From: an uncultured Clostridia bacterium
Lineage (GTDB): Bacteria > Bacillota > Clostridia > TANB77 > CAG-508
Assembly (NCBI GenBank): GCA_934155265.1
Contig: CAKPGU010000011.1
Coordinates: forward strand, 1 to 57,625
DNA: 57,625 bases
Direction: 5' to 3'
Part shown: positions 1-9,669 of the stretch, piece by piece
Layout of the letters: each line of letters begins with the position of its first letter
Position numbering within the stretch: the stretch's first letter is position 1
The notes under the pieces: generated by a model
Database searches by the model: none
What the model saw: the letters and a program-made list of their open reading frames with translations, nothing else
Told to the model about the DNA's origin: nothing
Position numbers and translations under genes: made by a program

Positions 1-64
1 AGCTGGCCAGAGCACCGCACTTGTAATGCGGGGGTCCCCAGTTCGAATCTGGGAAGTGGCTCCA
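1..64 (+). tRNA. tRNA-Thr (UGU), 5' end outside window
   Basis: The anticodon stem CCGCA/TGCGG encloses the loop CTTGTAA, giving anticodon TGT (threonine). The T arm CCCAG-TTCGAAT-CTGGG follows, then the 3' acceptor strand AAGTGGC, discriminator T and an encoded CCA. The 5' acceptor strand and part of the D arm lie before position 1. tRNA genes are common integration sites, but no integrase is visible next to it. Confidence 0.95.
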
Positions 65-80
65 AATTGTCAGTAGTCTT

Positions 81-109
81 GCGAATAAGCTTGATTATTG
101 GCTTTTTTT
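81..109 (+). terminator. rho-independent terminator after tRNA-Thr
   Basis: GCGAATAA (81-88) pairs with TTATTGGC (95-102), with one G/G mismatch, around a 6-nt loop, followed by seven T. It ends the tRNA transcript. Confidence 0.6.
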
Positions 110-155
110 GTGTTTAATAATATTAATACTACCCTATATTAAGTTTTTCAATCAT

Positions 156-184
156 TTGACAAATTTGGAAAAATGATGTAAAAT
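156..184 (+). promoter_or_regulatory. sigma-A promoter for the C39-like protease gene
   Basis: TTGACA (156-161), a 17-nt spacer, then TAAAAT (179-184). The -10 box, but not the -35 box, is copied again 75 bp downstream by a tandem duplication, so this is the only complete promoter of the pair. Confidence 0.7.
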
Positions 185-322
185 AAAAGTAACATAAAAA
201 AGTTGCATAAAACAAAGAGAGGGGGGAGTGGTATTGTGAATAAAAAAATGATGTAAAATAAAAGTAACATAAAAAAATTGCATAAAACAAAGAGAGGGGG
301 AATGGTATTATGAATAAAAAAA
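171..322 (+). repeat. tandem duplication of leader, RBS and first codons (period 74-75 bp)
   Basis: Two adjacent copies cover the -10 region, leader, GAGAGGGGG ribosome site and start. Copy 1 starts with GTG at 236 and reads only MNKKMM before a TAA at 254. Copy 2 starts with ATG at 310 and continues into the full gene. The copies differ by a few substitutions and one G in the G-run. The first copy is thus a minimal upstream open reading frame with its own good ribosome site. Confidence 0.85.
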
Positions 323-1167
323 TGATTTCAATATTATTAATTATTTTTTGTACACTATTGTGTGTAATACCTAATATTAGTTATGCTGCAAGCAGTACTG
401 AGATTGTAATAAAAGGATTAGATAGAGCTCCAAGATATGTTTTTGAAAAAACAAATGAGAAAAAATTTATAATTGAATTGAGGGAAAAGAGTAATATTTC
501 TTCTGTAAAGTTAGAAAAAATTGAAAATGGAAAAAATATAGTACTTTTAAATAAAGATAGTAAAAACAATAAAAAAGTCAAAGGAATAACATTATCCGAA
601 GATATGAAAAAAATACAAATATCAAAATCATTGTTAAAGGAAGAATATACAACATTTAGAATAACAACATGTGATAGTAATAGTATTTCTAAAAATAAAT
701 TGGTGTCATACTTTAGAGTAAAAACTCGTAAGAGTAAAAATAGCCAAAATAGTTGGTATAAAATAAACAATTCACCAAGATTAAGTTATTCAAAATCAAA
801 AGGATTAAAAATAGAAGCAAAAGATTATAATAAAATTGAAAGTTTGAAAATAGTGGACAGAAATAATAATAATGCTGTAGTAAATATAGGAAATGAACTT
901 GCAGGTTCTAGTGAGATTGATAAAACTTATAAAATAGATTTGGCAAAACTTAAAAGTAAAAATAATAATTATTTCTTAGGTATTACTGTAAAAGATAAAT
1001 CAGGGACTACAAGAACAGAGGAAGTAATAGTAAAAACAGAAAAGAAACAAGTTGTTACTAATACAACAAGTAAAAACCAAGTAAACACAACAACAAATTC
1101 AAATAATAAATCAGTACGGAGTAATGAAAATACCATATATATATCAAGGAAGTTCAAGTTATTCTAG
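310..1167 (+). CDS. secreted protein, N-terminal part of a frameshifted C39-like protease
   Basis: The product starts with a signal peptide (residues 1-26, hydrophobic core LLIIFCTLLC, Ala-Ala end), so it is exported. Residues 30-255 are lysine-rich, with two beta-rich stretches that could be Ig-like or bacterial surface domains, then a Thr/Asn-rich linker. The last residues (after SVRSNE) are out of register. Removing one A from the AAAA run near 1126-1129 makes the frame run straight into the downstream C39 domain as SVRSNEIPYIYQGSSS. This is therefore probably the front half of one secreted peptidase. Start ATG 310 has GAGAGGGGG upstream. The N-terminal domains are not recognised. Confidence 0.75.
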   Translation: MNKKMISILLIIFCTLLCVIPNISYAASSTEIVIKGLDRAPRYVFEKTNEKKFIIELREKSNISSVKLEKIENGKNIVLLNKDSKNNKKVKGITLSEDMKKIQISKSLLKEEYTTFRITTCDSNSISKNKLVSYFRVKTRKSKNSQNSWYKINNSPRLSYSKSKGLKIEAKDYNKIESLKIVDRNNNNAVVNIGNELAGSSEIDKTYKIDLAKLKSKNNNYFLGITVKDKSGTTRTEEVIVKTEKKQVVTNTTSKNQVNTTTNSNNKSVRSNENTIYISRKFKLF

Positions 1168-1621
1168 TTATCGTTTTCCTGTACATACAGGATCTACTAT
1201 GGCAGATAATGGTTGTGGTATAGCATCAACAACAATGGTTCTACAATATTTAACTGGAAAAAATATAAAAGTACAAAATGTTGCAACATGGGCAGATCGT
1301 AATGGATATTTTAATGGTATAGGTTCTAATCTAACAATATTTAATGCAGCTGCCCAAAAGTGGAATGTTGGAAATGCAAAAAAAACTCATAATATGCAAA
1401 CAGTAACTAAAGCATTAAAAGCAGGCAGACCAGTTATTAGCTATCAAAAAGCGGGATTATTTACACAAAAAGAACATTTTATAGTACTAACAGGTATTGA
1501 TAGCAAAGGAAGATATCATGTTAATGATCCTTCTCATCCTCAATATCGAAATAGAACTTTTTCAGCATCTAATATAAATGATACAAGTTTAGCATATTAT
1601 ATCTTTAATGCAAAAAAATAA
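1124..1621 (+). CDS. C39-like cysteine peptidase domain (3' part of frameshifted gene)
   Basis: This part matches the Peptidase_C39_2 pattern: N-terminal IPYIYQG, catalytic Cys31 in NGCGIAS, His118 in KEHFIVLTGID and Asp135 in HVNDPSH. That family cleaves peptides at the cell surface. As an independent gene its only ribosome site would be GGAG two bases before ATG 1124, which is too close. The reading frame overlaps the upstream frame by 44 bases. One extra A, or loss of one AT unit from (AT)5 at 1135-1144, explains the split. Alternatives are a sequencing error, phase variation or programmed frameshifting. It ends at a terminator at 1634. Confidence 0.8.
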   Translation: MKIPYIYQGSSSYSSYRFPVHTGSTMADNGCGIASTTMVLQYLTGKNIKVQNVATWADRNGYFNGIGSNLTIFNAAAQKWNVGNAKKTHNMQTVTKALKAGRPVISYQKAGLFTQKEHFIVLTGIDSKGRYHVNDPSHPQYRNRTFSASNINDTSLAYYIFNAKK

Positions 1622-1633
1622 TATAAAATAAAA

Positions 1634-1665
1634 GAAAGAATCCTAAAAAAGGATTCCTTCTTTTT
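1634..1665 (+). terminator. rho-independent terminator
   Basis: A GAATCC/GGATTC stem with an A-rich loop is followed by CTTCTTTTT. It lies directly after the C39-like gene. Confidence 0.75.
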
Positions 1666-1692
1666 GAAAAAATAATAAAAGGAGAGATTAAA

Positions 1693-2403
1693 ATGATTGC
1701 TTTAGTAACAGGAGCTTCAAGAGGAATTGGAAGAGAAATAACAAAGAGGTTAGCACAAAAAGGGATTAAAGTAATAGCGAATTATAATAAATCAGAAGAA
1801 CAAGCACAAATGTTACAAAAGAAAAATGATAATATTGAAATATATAAGGCTGATGTATCCAAAAGAGAAGAAGTACATAATATGATTAATTATATATTAA
1901 ATAAATATGGAAGGATTGACATATTAATTAATAATGCGGGGATTTCAGAAAGTAAAATGTTTACAGATATAACAGATAAAGATTGGAATAATATTATCAA
2001 TACAAATTTATATTCCGTATTTTGTGTAACACAAGAAGTTTTACCTAATATGATACATAATAAAAAAGGATGTATCATTAATATTTCCTCAATTTGGGGA
2101 TTGGTTGGAGCATCATGTGAAACAGTGTATTCTGTAACTAAAGCTGGTATTAATGGTATGACAAAATCATTAGCGAAAGAATTAGGACCATCAAATATAA
2201 GGGTTAATGCAATTGCACCTGGAATTATTGATACAGACATGAATAAAAATTTGACAAAAGAAGATATTCAAAATATACAAGATGAGATTCCATTAGAAAA
2301 AATAGGAAAAACAATTGACATTGCTAGATGTGTAGAATGGCTGATACAAGATGAATATACTACAGGCCAAATTATTTCAATTAATGGTGGATGGGTAATT
2401 TAA
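1693..2403 (+). CDS. SDR-family oxidoreductase, FabG-like
   Basis: A classical short-chain dehydrogenase/reductase of 236 aa, the usual length. It has the nucleotide-binding motif TGASRGIG (residues 6-13), NNAG (80-83) and the catalytic set Ser133, Tyr146, Lys150. The C terminus TTGQIISINGGW is typical of FabG-type 3-oxoacyl-ACP reductases. These cytosolic NAD(P)H enzymes reduce ketones. The substrate cannot be told from sequence, and no fatty-acid genes are near, so a fab symbol is not justified. AAGGAGAG precedes ATG 1693. It stands alone between two terminators. Confidence 0.9.
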   Translation: MIALVTGASRGIGREITKRLAQKGIKVIANYNKSEEQAQMLQKKNDNIEIYKADVSKREEVHNMINYILNKYGRIDILINNAGISESKMFTDITDKDWNNIINTNLYSVFCVTQEVLPNMIHNKKGCIINISSIWGLVGASCETVYSVTKAGINGMTKSLAKELGPSNIRVNAIAPGIIDTDMNKNLTKEDIQNIQDEIPLEKIGKTIDIARCVEWLIQDEYTTGQIISINGGWVI

Positions 2404-2420
2404 AAGTAAAATAAATTATA

Positions 2421-2456
2421 AAAATAGTACGAATTTGCAACGATTCGTACTATTTT
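2421..2456. terminator. bidirectional terminator between convergent genes
   Basis: AAATAGTACGAAT and ATTCGTACTATTT form a 13-bp perfect stem, with A and T runs on either side. It can serve both the SDR gene (+) and the CBM gene (-). Confidence 0.8.
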
Positions 2457-2481
2457 AACATTATATTAAATCAATTCAAAA

Positions 2482-2952
2482 CTATTCTTTGTCTGAAGCT
2501 TTTTTGCTATAATTTCCTGAGATTAGTTTTGGTAAATATGTAATAATTTTATATACAACCAAACGAATTTTTTTGCTCCAGATATATGATTTTCTTAATT
2601 TTCTTGCATGACCTAAAGATACAGGTTCATCATCTAAAACGATTAGTTCAACAGGCTTTTTTTCTATTTGAAATGTATAATTATTTCCATTATTATTATC
2701 CCATTCACCTTTTTCATTAAAGAAACAGAAATTAAATGTTTCGCTAGAACAAAGTTCTATTTCTGTTTGAAATCCAAGTTCTGTTTTTTCCATTTTTACA
2801 TCTTGAACATTGTCCCAATTATTTCCAAATCCATAATGAAAAAAGACTTCTTTGGAAGCATTTTGAAAAAATGTACCTGTATATGATATTTTTACTTTAC
2901 TATTTTCTACTAATTTATCAGTGTTGAAAAAAATATTTTTTACTAATTCCAT
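2482..2952 (-). CDS. carbohydrate (starch)-binding module protein, CBM25/53-like
   Basis: The reading frame is open further upstream, but the start chosen is MELVKNIFF at 2952, which has AAGGAG 8 bases upstream; the longer version begins in AT-rich noncoding sequence. The product is about 156 aa. Residues 10-100 carry the pattern of starch-binding modules CBM25/53: KISYTGTF, FHYGFGNNW, then FNFCFFNEKGEWDNNNGNNY. The C-terminal 50 residues are basic with a hydrophobic stretch (IRLVVYKIITYLPKL) that could bind membrane. There is no signal peptide, so it probably binds intracellular glycogen or a related glucan. Confidence 0.75.
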   Translation of the reverse strand: MELVKNIFFNTDKLVENSKVKISYTGTFFQNASKEVFFHYGFGNNWDNVQDVKMEKTELGFQTEIELCSSETFNFCFFNEKGEWDNNNGNNYTFQIEKKPVELIVLDDEPVSLGHARKLRKSYIWSKKIRLVVYKIITYLPKLISGNYSKKASDKE

Positions 2953-3103
2953 TTTATAAACTCCTTCATCTTTTGTTAGCAACATTATAATATTAAATTT
3001 TACAATATTCAAGTATTTTTTCAAAAAAATTGTAAAAATTTTTGAAAAGTAATAAAAAATTAAAAAAAACATATATATTATTAAAGAAATTTTGCAAAAA
3101 AAA

Positions 3104-3132
3104 TTGTAAAAATTGCAAAAATATGGTATTAT
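3104..3132 (+). promoter_or_regulatory. promoter of the vanW-adhesin operon
   Basis: TTGTAA (3104-3109), a 17-nt spacer, then TATTAT (3127-3132) preceded by TGG, an extended -10. It lies 23 bp before the VanW start. Confidence 0.55.
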
Positions 3133-3154
3133 ATAATAAGGGAGAAAAGGGATA

Positions 3155-4825
3155 ATGGAAGAAATTAAAAATGAAGAAAATAAAAGTGGAAATGTTCAAG
3201 TATTAGAACAAGAAGAAACAAAAAAAGAGAAAGAACAAGTAGATGAGAAAAATGAAATAATTGAATTAGATGTGCAAAAAAAGAAAGATACTAAAATAGG
3301 CATAATATTATTAATAATAGCTATAGTGATAGTTCTTGTTGCATTTGTATCTACATTTTTTGCAGCAATCAATATAAAAAACACCAAAATACTGAAAGGA
3401 ATATCAATAGGAAATATTGACGTATCAGATACAACACAAGAAGAGGCTACACAAAAATTAGAAGAAGTATATGGAACTAAAGCGGAAAAGCAAATTTACT
3501 TGAAGTATGGTGAATATGAAACTTCTGTTACATATGAAGCTCTAGAAGTAAAATATCAAACAGAAAATGCAATAAAACAAGCATATGAAATAGGAAGAGC
3601 AGGGAATCTAATTCAAGACAATTTTGAAATATTAAAAACATGGAACAAAGGTAGAAATATAAAATTAGAAGTATCAATAGATACCGACATGATTAGTCAA
3701 ATAGCACAAAATATAAATAATAGCATAGATGATGCTGTAGTTCAGCCAAGCTACTATATAGAAAAAGATAATTCAAAATTAATTGTAACATCAGGAAAAG
3801 AAGGGGTAAAGGTAGACGAAAAACAATTAATAGAAGAAATATATAAAGTGCTAGATGAAAATACAGAAGATGAACAAAAAATAGAAATACCAGTTATTAA
3901 AGCAACACCAGAAAAAATAGATATAGAAAAGATACACGAAGAAGTATACAAAGAAGTACAAGATGCATATTACACTAAAGATCCTTTTACAATACATCCA
4001 GAAGAAGATGGAATTGATTTTGATGTTGAAGCTGCAAAATCAATGTTGTTAGAAGAAAAAGCAGAATATGAAATACCATTAAAAATAACTAAGCCTACAA
4101 AAACAGTAAAACAAATAGGAACTGAAGCTTTCCCTGATTTGTTAGCAACATGTACAACAAGTTATAAAGCAAGCAATGTAGATAGAACAACAAATTTAAA
4201 ATTGGCAGCAAATAAAATAAATGGAGTAGTGTTATTACCAAATGAAGAATTCTCTTATAATAAAGTGGTTGGAGAAAGAACAATAAGTGCAGGATATAAA
4301 ATGGCAGCAACTTATGCAAGTGGAAAAGTTGTAGACGGATTAGGCGGAGGAATTTGTCAGATCTCTTCAACACTATATGATGCAGTTGTATTTGCAAACT
4401 TGAATGTTACGACAAGAAGAAATCATCAATTTGTAACATCATATTTACCGGCTGGAAAAGATGCAACAGTTGTATGGGGGTCGCAAGATTTTAAATTTGT
4501 AAATTCTAGAAAATATCCTGTGAGAATTGTGGCAACAGTAGAAGGTGGCAATGCAACGATCCAAGTATGGGGAATAAAAGAAGATGTTGAATATGATATT
4601 TCAATAGAAACAAAAAAAGTAGCAACGATAGCATTTACAACACAATATGTCCAAGATGCAAGTTTACCGGCAGGCCAGCAAAAGGTAGTTCAAGCAGGAA
4701 GTAACGGAAGAAAAGTTGAAGCATATAAAGTTATGAAACTTAATGGTAAAGTTGTTTCAACAACACTATTATCACGAGATACATATAATGCAATGCAAAG
4801 AATAGTTAATGTAGGAACAAGATAA
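3155..4825 (+). CDS. VanW family protein with peptidoglycan-binding-like and G5-like domains
   Basis: 556 aa. Residues 1-46 are a charged cytoplasmic segment and 47-71 a membrane anchor (IGIILLIIAIVIVLVAFV). About 100-320 resembles the PG_binding_4 region of YoaR/VanW proteins. The VanW core follows at about 325-460, with the hallmark GGGICQISSTLY near 396 and RRNHQFV. The last 75 residues look like a G5-type domain. The protein should sit outside the membrane, on the cell wall. The precise role of VanW is not established. It is 28 bp upstream of the first giant surface protein, so it is likely co-transcribed with the adhesin pair. GGGAG precedes ATG 3155. Confidence 0.9.
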   Translation: MEEIKNEENKSGNVQVLEQEETKKEKEQVDEKNEIIELDVQKKKDTKIGIILLIIAIVIVLVAFVSTFFAAINIKNTKILKGISIGNIDVSDTTQEEATQKLEEVYGTKAEKQIYLKYGEYETSVTYEALEVKYQTENAIKQAYEIGRAGNLIQDNFEILKTWNKGRNIKLEVSIDTDMISQIAQNINNSIDDAVVQPSYYIEKDNSKLIVTSGKEGVKVDEKQLIEEIYKVLDENTEDEQKIEIPVIKATPEKIDIEKIHEEVYKEVQDAYYTKDPFTIHPEEDGIDFDVEAAKSMLLEEKAEYEIPLKITKPTKTVKQIGTEAFPDLLATCTTSYKASNVDRTTNLKLAANKINGVVLLPNEEFSYNKVVGERTISAGYKMAATYASGKVVDGLGGGICQISSTLYDAVVFANLNVTTRRNHQFVTSYLPAGKDATVVWGSQDFKFVNSRKYPVRIVATVEGGNATIQVWGIKEDVEYDISIETKKVATIAFTTQYVQDASLPAGQQKVVQAGSNGRKVEAYKVMKLNGKVVSTTLLSRDTYNAMQRIVNVGTR

Positions 4826-4853
4826 TATAAAAGTAAGAATGGAGGAGTAAAAG

Positions 4854-7800
4854 ATGGAGAAGAGAATGGTAAAAAAGATATTAGCAATAATTATGATATT
4901 TATGATAATATCAACTGATTTCTTTGTACTAGGTTCAAATTTAAAAAGTTATGCTTTAGAATCAGATAGTGAAACGAATAATAGAAATATTGAATTTTCT
5001 ACATACTTTAAAAATGAAAAAGGAGAAAAGGTAGAAAAACTTCAAACAAGTATAAATAAAGAAAATCTAAAATTATATGCAGACATTACAGTAAAAAATG
5101 AAGGATATTTACGTGATGCAATATTAGAATTACAAAATAGTAATTTTAATATAAAAAATAACATTTTATCAAATTCTATTGCAAGTATAGAAGGAAATAA
5201 AGTTAATTTAAAACAAATTAACGCAGGAGAAACAGTAACAATTGAATTAGACATAGAACCTGCAATAGGAGAATCATTAACAAAAGAAATGTTAATAAAA
5301 TCATCAGACTTAAAGCTAACTGGTAAATATATGGAAACATCATATAAAGGATTAAGTATAGATTCTACAAAGAATGTTACTTTAGATGTACAGTCAGATG
5401 AAAGTGCCAAAGCAGAATTAAATACTGATATTATAACAAATAATGTATTTTCAATAGATGGTACAAATAAAAGAGTTGTACAGTTATTAGTACAATCAAG
5501 ATTATCTGATAATCAATATCCAATTAAACAAACAAAAATAACAGTAGATGAGCTTGATTTGAGTGGAAAGAAACCAGAAAAAGTTGAAGTAGTTTCTTTA
5601 GGAACAAATGCAACAAATGGAAAAACAACAATAGAATCAAGTGAGTGGAAAAATGAAGATGGAAAGATAGAAATAACAATAAAAAATGATGATAGTACAA
5701 TAAAATGGAATAAAAATGCTTATGATGAAGTTGTAGTTACATTTATATATGAAGAAAATGTTGATGCAAGTAAATTAGAATTAAATGCAAATTCAGAAAT
5801 AATAGTACATAATAATGGTACTAAATATACAGCTAAAAATACAAAAGGTATCGAAAATAGTGAACCAAATGGAATTATAATGACACAATCAAATATAAAT
5901 TCACAGGGAATTTATAAAGGACAAATTTCTTCAAATATAAAAACACAGTATGATACAAAAACAACACTAAAATTAACAAATGCAGATATACCTGAAAAAA
6001 TAATAATAAAAGAAACACCAGATGTATTAGAAACAGAAAATGGTGAATTAGCAGTAAATACAAGTTATATATCAACCAAAATTAATAAACAAAAAATGTT
6101 AGAAATTTTTGGACAAGATGCTAATATTTCAATAGAACATGGAAGTACAACAACAATATTAAATAAAGACTCAGAAACAGACCAAAATGGAGATATTGTA
6201 ATTAATTATGAAAGTCCTGTAAATCAAATTACACTAAAAACAAGTAAACCAGAAAAAACAGGTGTATTAGAAATTAATAATACAAAAGAAATTGATGGAA
6301 ATACATATACAATAGCACAGTTAGAAAATGTTAAATCATTAAAAACTAAAAATACAGTAACTGGAATGAAAACTATAAATGGAGTTGAAAAAACAGAAGT
6401 AGAAAATTCTAGTGAATCAAAAATGGAAGTAAAAAACACAGTATCAAAAGCAGAATTTACAGTAAATAAAGATACATTGTCAACAATGACATCAAATAGA
6501 AATGTTGTACTAGGGGTTAAATTAATTACTAATGGAGTACAATACGATTTATATAAAAATCCAACAATCAAAGTACAGTTACCATCATCAGTAGAAAATG
6601 TAGTTGTAAATGGAGTAACACCATTATATGCTGAAGAATTTAAAGTAAGTTCAAAATATGACAATACAAATAAAACATTAGAAATAAAATTGAATGGAGA
6701 ACAAACAAAACATCCTGAAACAGATGCAACACAATTATATTTGCAATTAGATTTAGATATAACTGTATCAAAATTAGCAGCAAGTAAAAAAGAAGAAATA
6801 ACAATGACATATACCAACGAGAATGCAACACAATATGATAGTGAAACAGTTGGATATGGTGTAATAAAAAAAGAAGTAAAAGTATCTGCACCAAGTGGAT
6901 TAATTACAATGCATAATTCAAGTACTTATAATATAGAAGGAATAAAAGGAATAAGTGAAGAAAAACAATTAGTACAAATAGCAAATGAAGATGCAGGAAA
7001 AGAAATAAACTTTAATATCGCTTTAGTAAATAATATAGGACAAGATGCTAAAAATGTAAGAATATTTGGAAAGTTACCAACAAAAGGTAATAAAATAACT
7101 GGAGAAGAAGATGCAAATTCATTAGAAACAGAATTAAAGGGTATAACAGCTTCAAATGCTACTATATACTATAGTGAAAATGCAAATGCAACAGCAAATA
7201 TAGAAAATGCATCAAATGGATGGACAACAACATTATCATCAAAAGCAAAAGTATTTTTAATAGTATTAGATCAATTAGACAAAGAAAGCAATTATACAGC
7301 TTCATATAAGATACAAATGCCATCACCTATTCAAAAAGATGCAACATCATATACAGAATATGAAGTAGTATATGATACTAATACTGATAAAAATTTAAAA
7401 ACAAAATCTACAGCAATAGGATTTGCGACACCAACAGAAATAAAACTTGAAACAAATATATCTGCACAAGTAGGAAATGACAAAATAAATAATGAAGATA
7501 CAATAAAAGCTGGTGAAGTAATAAGATATACAATGACAGTAAAAAATAATGGTGCTCAAAAACTTAATAACATAGAATTAAAATCAAATGTACCAGATGA
7601 AACAGTATATGTAACACCAGTTGAAGGATATCAACATTCAGGTTCTTCATATTATAAAGAAGATGAAAATGTAAAAGAAGTAAAAGAAACAATTCAAACA
7701 CTTGAAGCAGGAGAAACATATACAAAAACATATGAAGTAAGAGTTAAATCTGATATAACATCAGATAAAGAAATAAAAAATAAAACAATAGCAACATGTG

Positions 7801-9665
7801 ATGATACAAAAGTAGAAAGTTCAGAATTAACAAATAAAGTACAAGCTTCTAATATTAGAGTAACAATTAAAGAAATTGCAGAAGAAGGAGCAATATTAAA
7901 ACAAGGTGGAACAGCTGAATATATAGCAGTTATAGAAAATACTTCAAATCAGGATGTTAGTGATTTACAATTACAATTTTTAAATGATAATTTTGAAGTA
8001 GGAGCTTTAACAACAGAAAATCAATATTTAGTAGATGAGGAAATACCAGCAACAATTAATGTTGATAGTATTAAGCAAAACGAATATAGTTGGTATAAAT
8101 TTGAAGGGGATATAAAAGAGAATGCTGAAAAATTAGATGCAATAGCAATAGTAAAAGATTCTAATGGTAATACATACAGATCAAATAAATTAGAAACTTC
8201 ATTACCAAAAGCAGATGCAAAAATATCACTATCTAGTCCACAAGATAAAGCATATATTAAAGAAGGAGATACAATTGAATATAATATAACTGTAAAGAAT
8301 ACAGGTGACATTAAATCAACAATTGAAATTACAGATAAAGTATCAGATTATTTTGAAGTACAAGCAATATATGAAAATGGACAAATAGCAATGCAATCAA
8401 CAGAAACAGCTCAAACAGATACATACGTTTCAACTATAGATAATAATGTATCATATCAAGTAAGTCTTGATGCAGGAAAGAGTACAACATTAAAAATTGT
8501 AGCTGTTGTAAAAAATGCCACAACAGATATTGATGCAGTAACAGTAACAAACAAAGCTGAAGCCAATATAAATCAAAAAATAAAATCTACATCAGAAGAA
8601 GTAACACATATATTAAAAATCACTTCAGAAAACATAAAAAATGTTATAAATGGTAAAGCATGGTTAGACTCAAATTTAAATGGTGCTAAAGATAATGATG
8701 AACAAGTGCTAAGTGATATAAAAGTTAGATTATATAATGTAGCTACAAATGATTATCAAAGAGATGAAAATGGTACTATAATAGAAACATCAACAAATGA
8801 AAATGGAGAATATGCTTTTACAAAAATACCAAATGGACAATATATAGTATTGTTTGAATATGACACAAATGAATATGAACCAACATCTTATAAAAAAGAT
8901 GGAGTTGATGATAGTATCAATTCAAAAGTAGTATCGAAGGATATTACAATAGATGGTGAAACAAAAACATATGCAGTAACAGATACAATTGATTTACAAG
9001 ATAATATATCTAATATTAATATTGGACTAAAAGAAAAACTAGTTTTTGATTTGCAATTAGATAAATATATTAGTAAAATTTCAATTCAAAATGCTAAAGG
9101 AACAAAGTCATATGATTATAAAGACTCAACATTTGCTAAAGTAGAAATACATAGAAAACAAGTTGAAGGTTCTGTTGTTGTATTAGAATATACAATCAAA
9201 GTAAAAAATAATGGCGAAGTAGCTGGATATGCAAAAAATGTTATTGACTATTTATCAAATGGATTGGTATTTAATTCAGAATTAAATCCGGATTGGTATT
9301 TATCAGGAAACGAATTATATACTAACAAATTTGCAAATGAACTAATTAATCCAGGAGAAGAAAAAGAAGTTAAATTAGTATTAACAAAAACAATGACAAA
9401 TGAAAATACAGGTGTAGTTAATAATAGAGCAGAAATAGCAGAAGCATATAATGAATATGGAATTTCAGATATTAATTCAACACCAAATAATAACATGCCG
9501 GGAGAAAATGATTTAGGTTCAGCAGATGTTATTATAGGAATATCAACAGGTGGAACAATTGCAGCATATATAATATTAGTAACAATAAATACAATATTAA
9601 TAGCTATAGCAATTAATTTAATGATAAAAAATGGAATAATAAAAATTAAAAAGGAAAGGAGGTAA
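4854..9665 (+). CDS. giant DUF11/SdrD-B surface protein, membrane anchored
   Basis: 1603 aa with a signal peptide (about 1-35). A long series of beta-rich repeats includes several DUF11-like units (for example EVIRYTMTVKNNGAQKLNNI and IEYNITVKNTGDIKSTIEI). One SdrD-B/Cna-B-like domain is at about 1262-1390 (GKAWLDSNLNGAKDNDEQ and DENGEYAFTKIPNGQYIV). A last repeat contains NNGEVAGYAKNVIDY. A transmembrane helix near 1562-1592 ends in KIKKERR. I see no LPXTG-like motif, so it is probably held by the membrane helix. GGAGGAG lies 6 bases before ATG 4854. It forms an operon with the next gene (4-bp gap) and is paralogous to the gene at 15290. Confidence 0.85.
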   Translation: MEKRMVKKILAIIMIFMIISTDFFVLGSNLKSYALESDSETNNRNIEFSTYFKNEKGEKVEKLQTSINKENLKLYADITVKNEGYLRDAILELQNSNFNIKNNILSNSIASIEGNKVNLKQINAGETVTIELDIEPAIGESLTKEMLIKSSDLKLTGKYMETSYKGLSIDSTKNVTLDVQSDESAKAELNTDIITNNVFSIDGTNKRVVQLLVQSRLSDNQYPIKQTKITVDELDLSGKKPEKVEVVSLGTNATNGKTTIESSEWKNEDGKIEITIKNDDSTIKWNKNAYDEVVVTFIYEENVDASKLELNANSEIIVHNNGTKYTAKNTKGIENSEPNGIIMTQSNINSQGIYKGQISSNIKTQYDTKTTLKLTNADIPEKIIIKETPDVLETENGELAVNTSYISTKINKQKMLEIFGQDANISIEHGSTTTILNKDSETDQNGDIVINYESPVNQITLKTSKPEKTGVLEINNTKEIDGNTYTIAQLENVKSLKTKNTVTGMKTINGVEKTEVENSSESKMEVKNTVSKAEFTVNKDTLSTMTSNRNVVLGVKLITNGVQYDLYKNPTIKVQLPSSVENVVVNGVTPLYAEEFKVSSKYDNTNKTLEIKLNGEQTKHPETDATQLYLQLDLDITVSKLAASKKEEITMTYTNENATQYDSETVGYGVIKKEVKVSAPSGLITMHNSSTYNIEGIKGISEEKQLVQIANEDAGKEINFNIALVNNIGQDAKNVRIFGKLPTKGNKITGEEDANSLETELKGITASNATIYYSENANATANIENASNGWTTTLSSKAKVFLIVLDQLDKESNYTASYKIQMPSPIQKDATSYTEYEVVYDTNTDKNLKTKSTAIGFATPTEIKLETNISAQVGNDKINNEDTIKAGEVIRYTMTVKNNGAQKLNNIELKSNVPDETVYVTPVEGYQHSGSSYYKEDENVKEVKETIQTLEAGETYTKTYEVRVKSDITSDKEIKNKTIATCDDTKVESSELTNKVQASNIRVTIKEIAEEGAILKQGGTAEYIAVIENTSNQDVSDLQLQFLNDNFEVGALTTENQYLVDEEIPATINVDSIKQNEYSWYKFEGDIKENAEKLDAIAIVKDSNGNTYRSNKLETSLPKADAKISLSSPQDKAYIKEGDTIEYNITVKNTGDIKSTIEITDKVSDYFEVQAIYENGQIAMQSTETAQTDTYVSTIDNNVSYQVSLDAGKSTTLKIVAVVKNATTDIDAVTVTNKAEANINQKIKSTSEEVTHILKITSENIKNVINGKAWLDSNLNGAKDNDEQVLSDIKVRLYNVATNDYQRDENGTIIETSTNENGEYAFTKIPNGQYIVLFEYDTNEYEPTSYKKDGVDDSINSKVVSKDITIDGETKTYAVTDTIDLQDNISNINIGLKEKLVFDLQLDKYISKISIQNAKGTKSYDYKDSTFAKVEIHRKQVEGSVVVLEYTIKVKNNGEVAGYAKNVIDYLSNGLVFNSELNPDWYLSGNELYTNKFANELINPGEEKEVKLVLTKTMTNENTGVVNNRAEIAEAYNEYGISDINSTPNNNMPGENDLGSADVIIGISTGGTIAAYIILVTINTILIAIAINLMIKNGIIKIKKERR

Positions 9666-9669
9666 TCTT

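Noticed and set aside
1..64. A genomic-island attachment site at the tRNA-Thr gene
   Set aside because: No integrase follows and no second copy of the tRNA 3' end is visible in the window.
2993..3199. Minus-strand frame and the N-terminal 40 residues of the longer CBM gene frame
   Set aside because: Poly-A/T sequence translated as F/I/L/N/K runs; the ribosome site supports the start at 2952.
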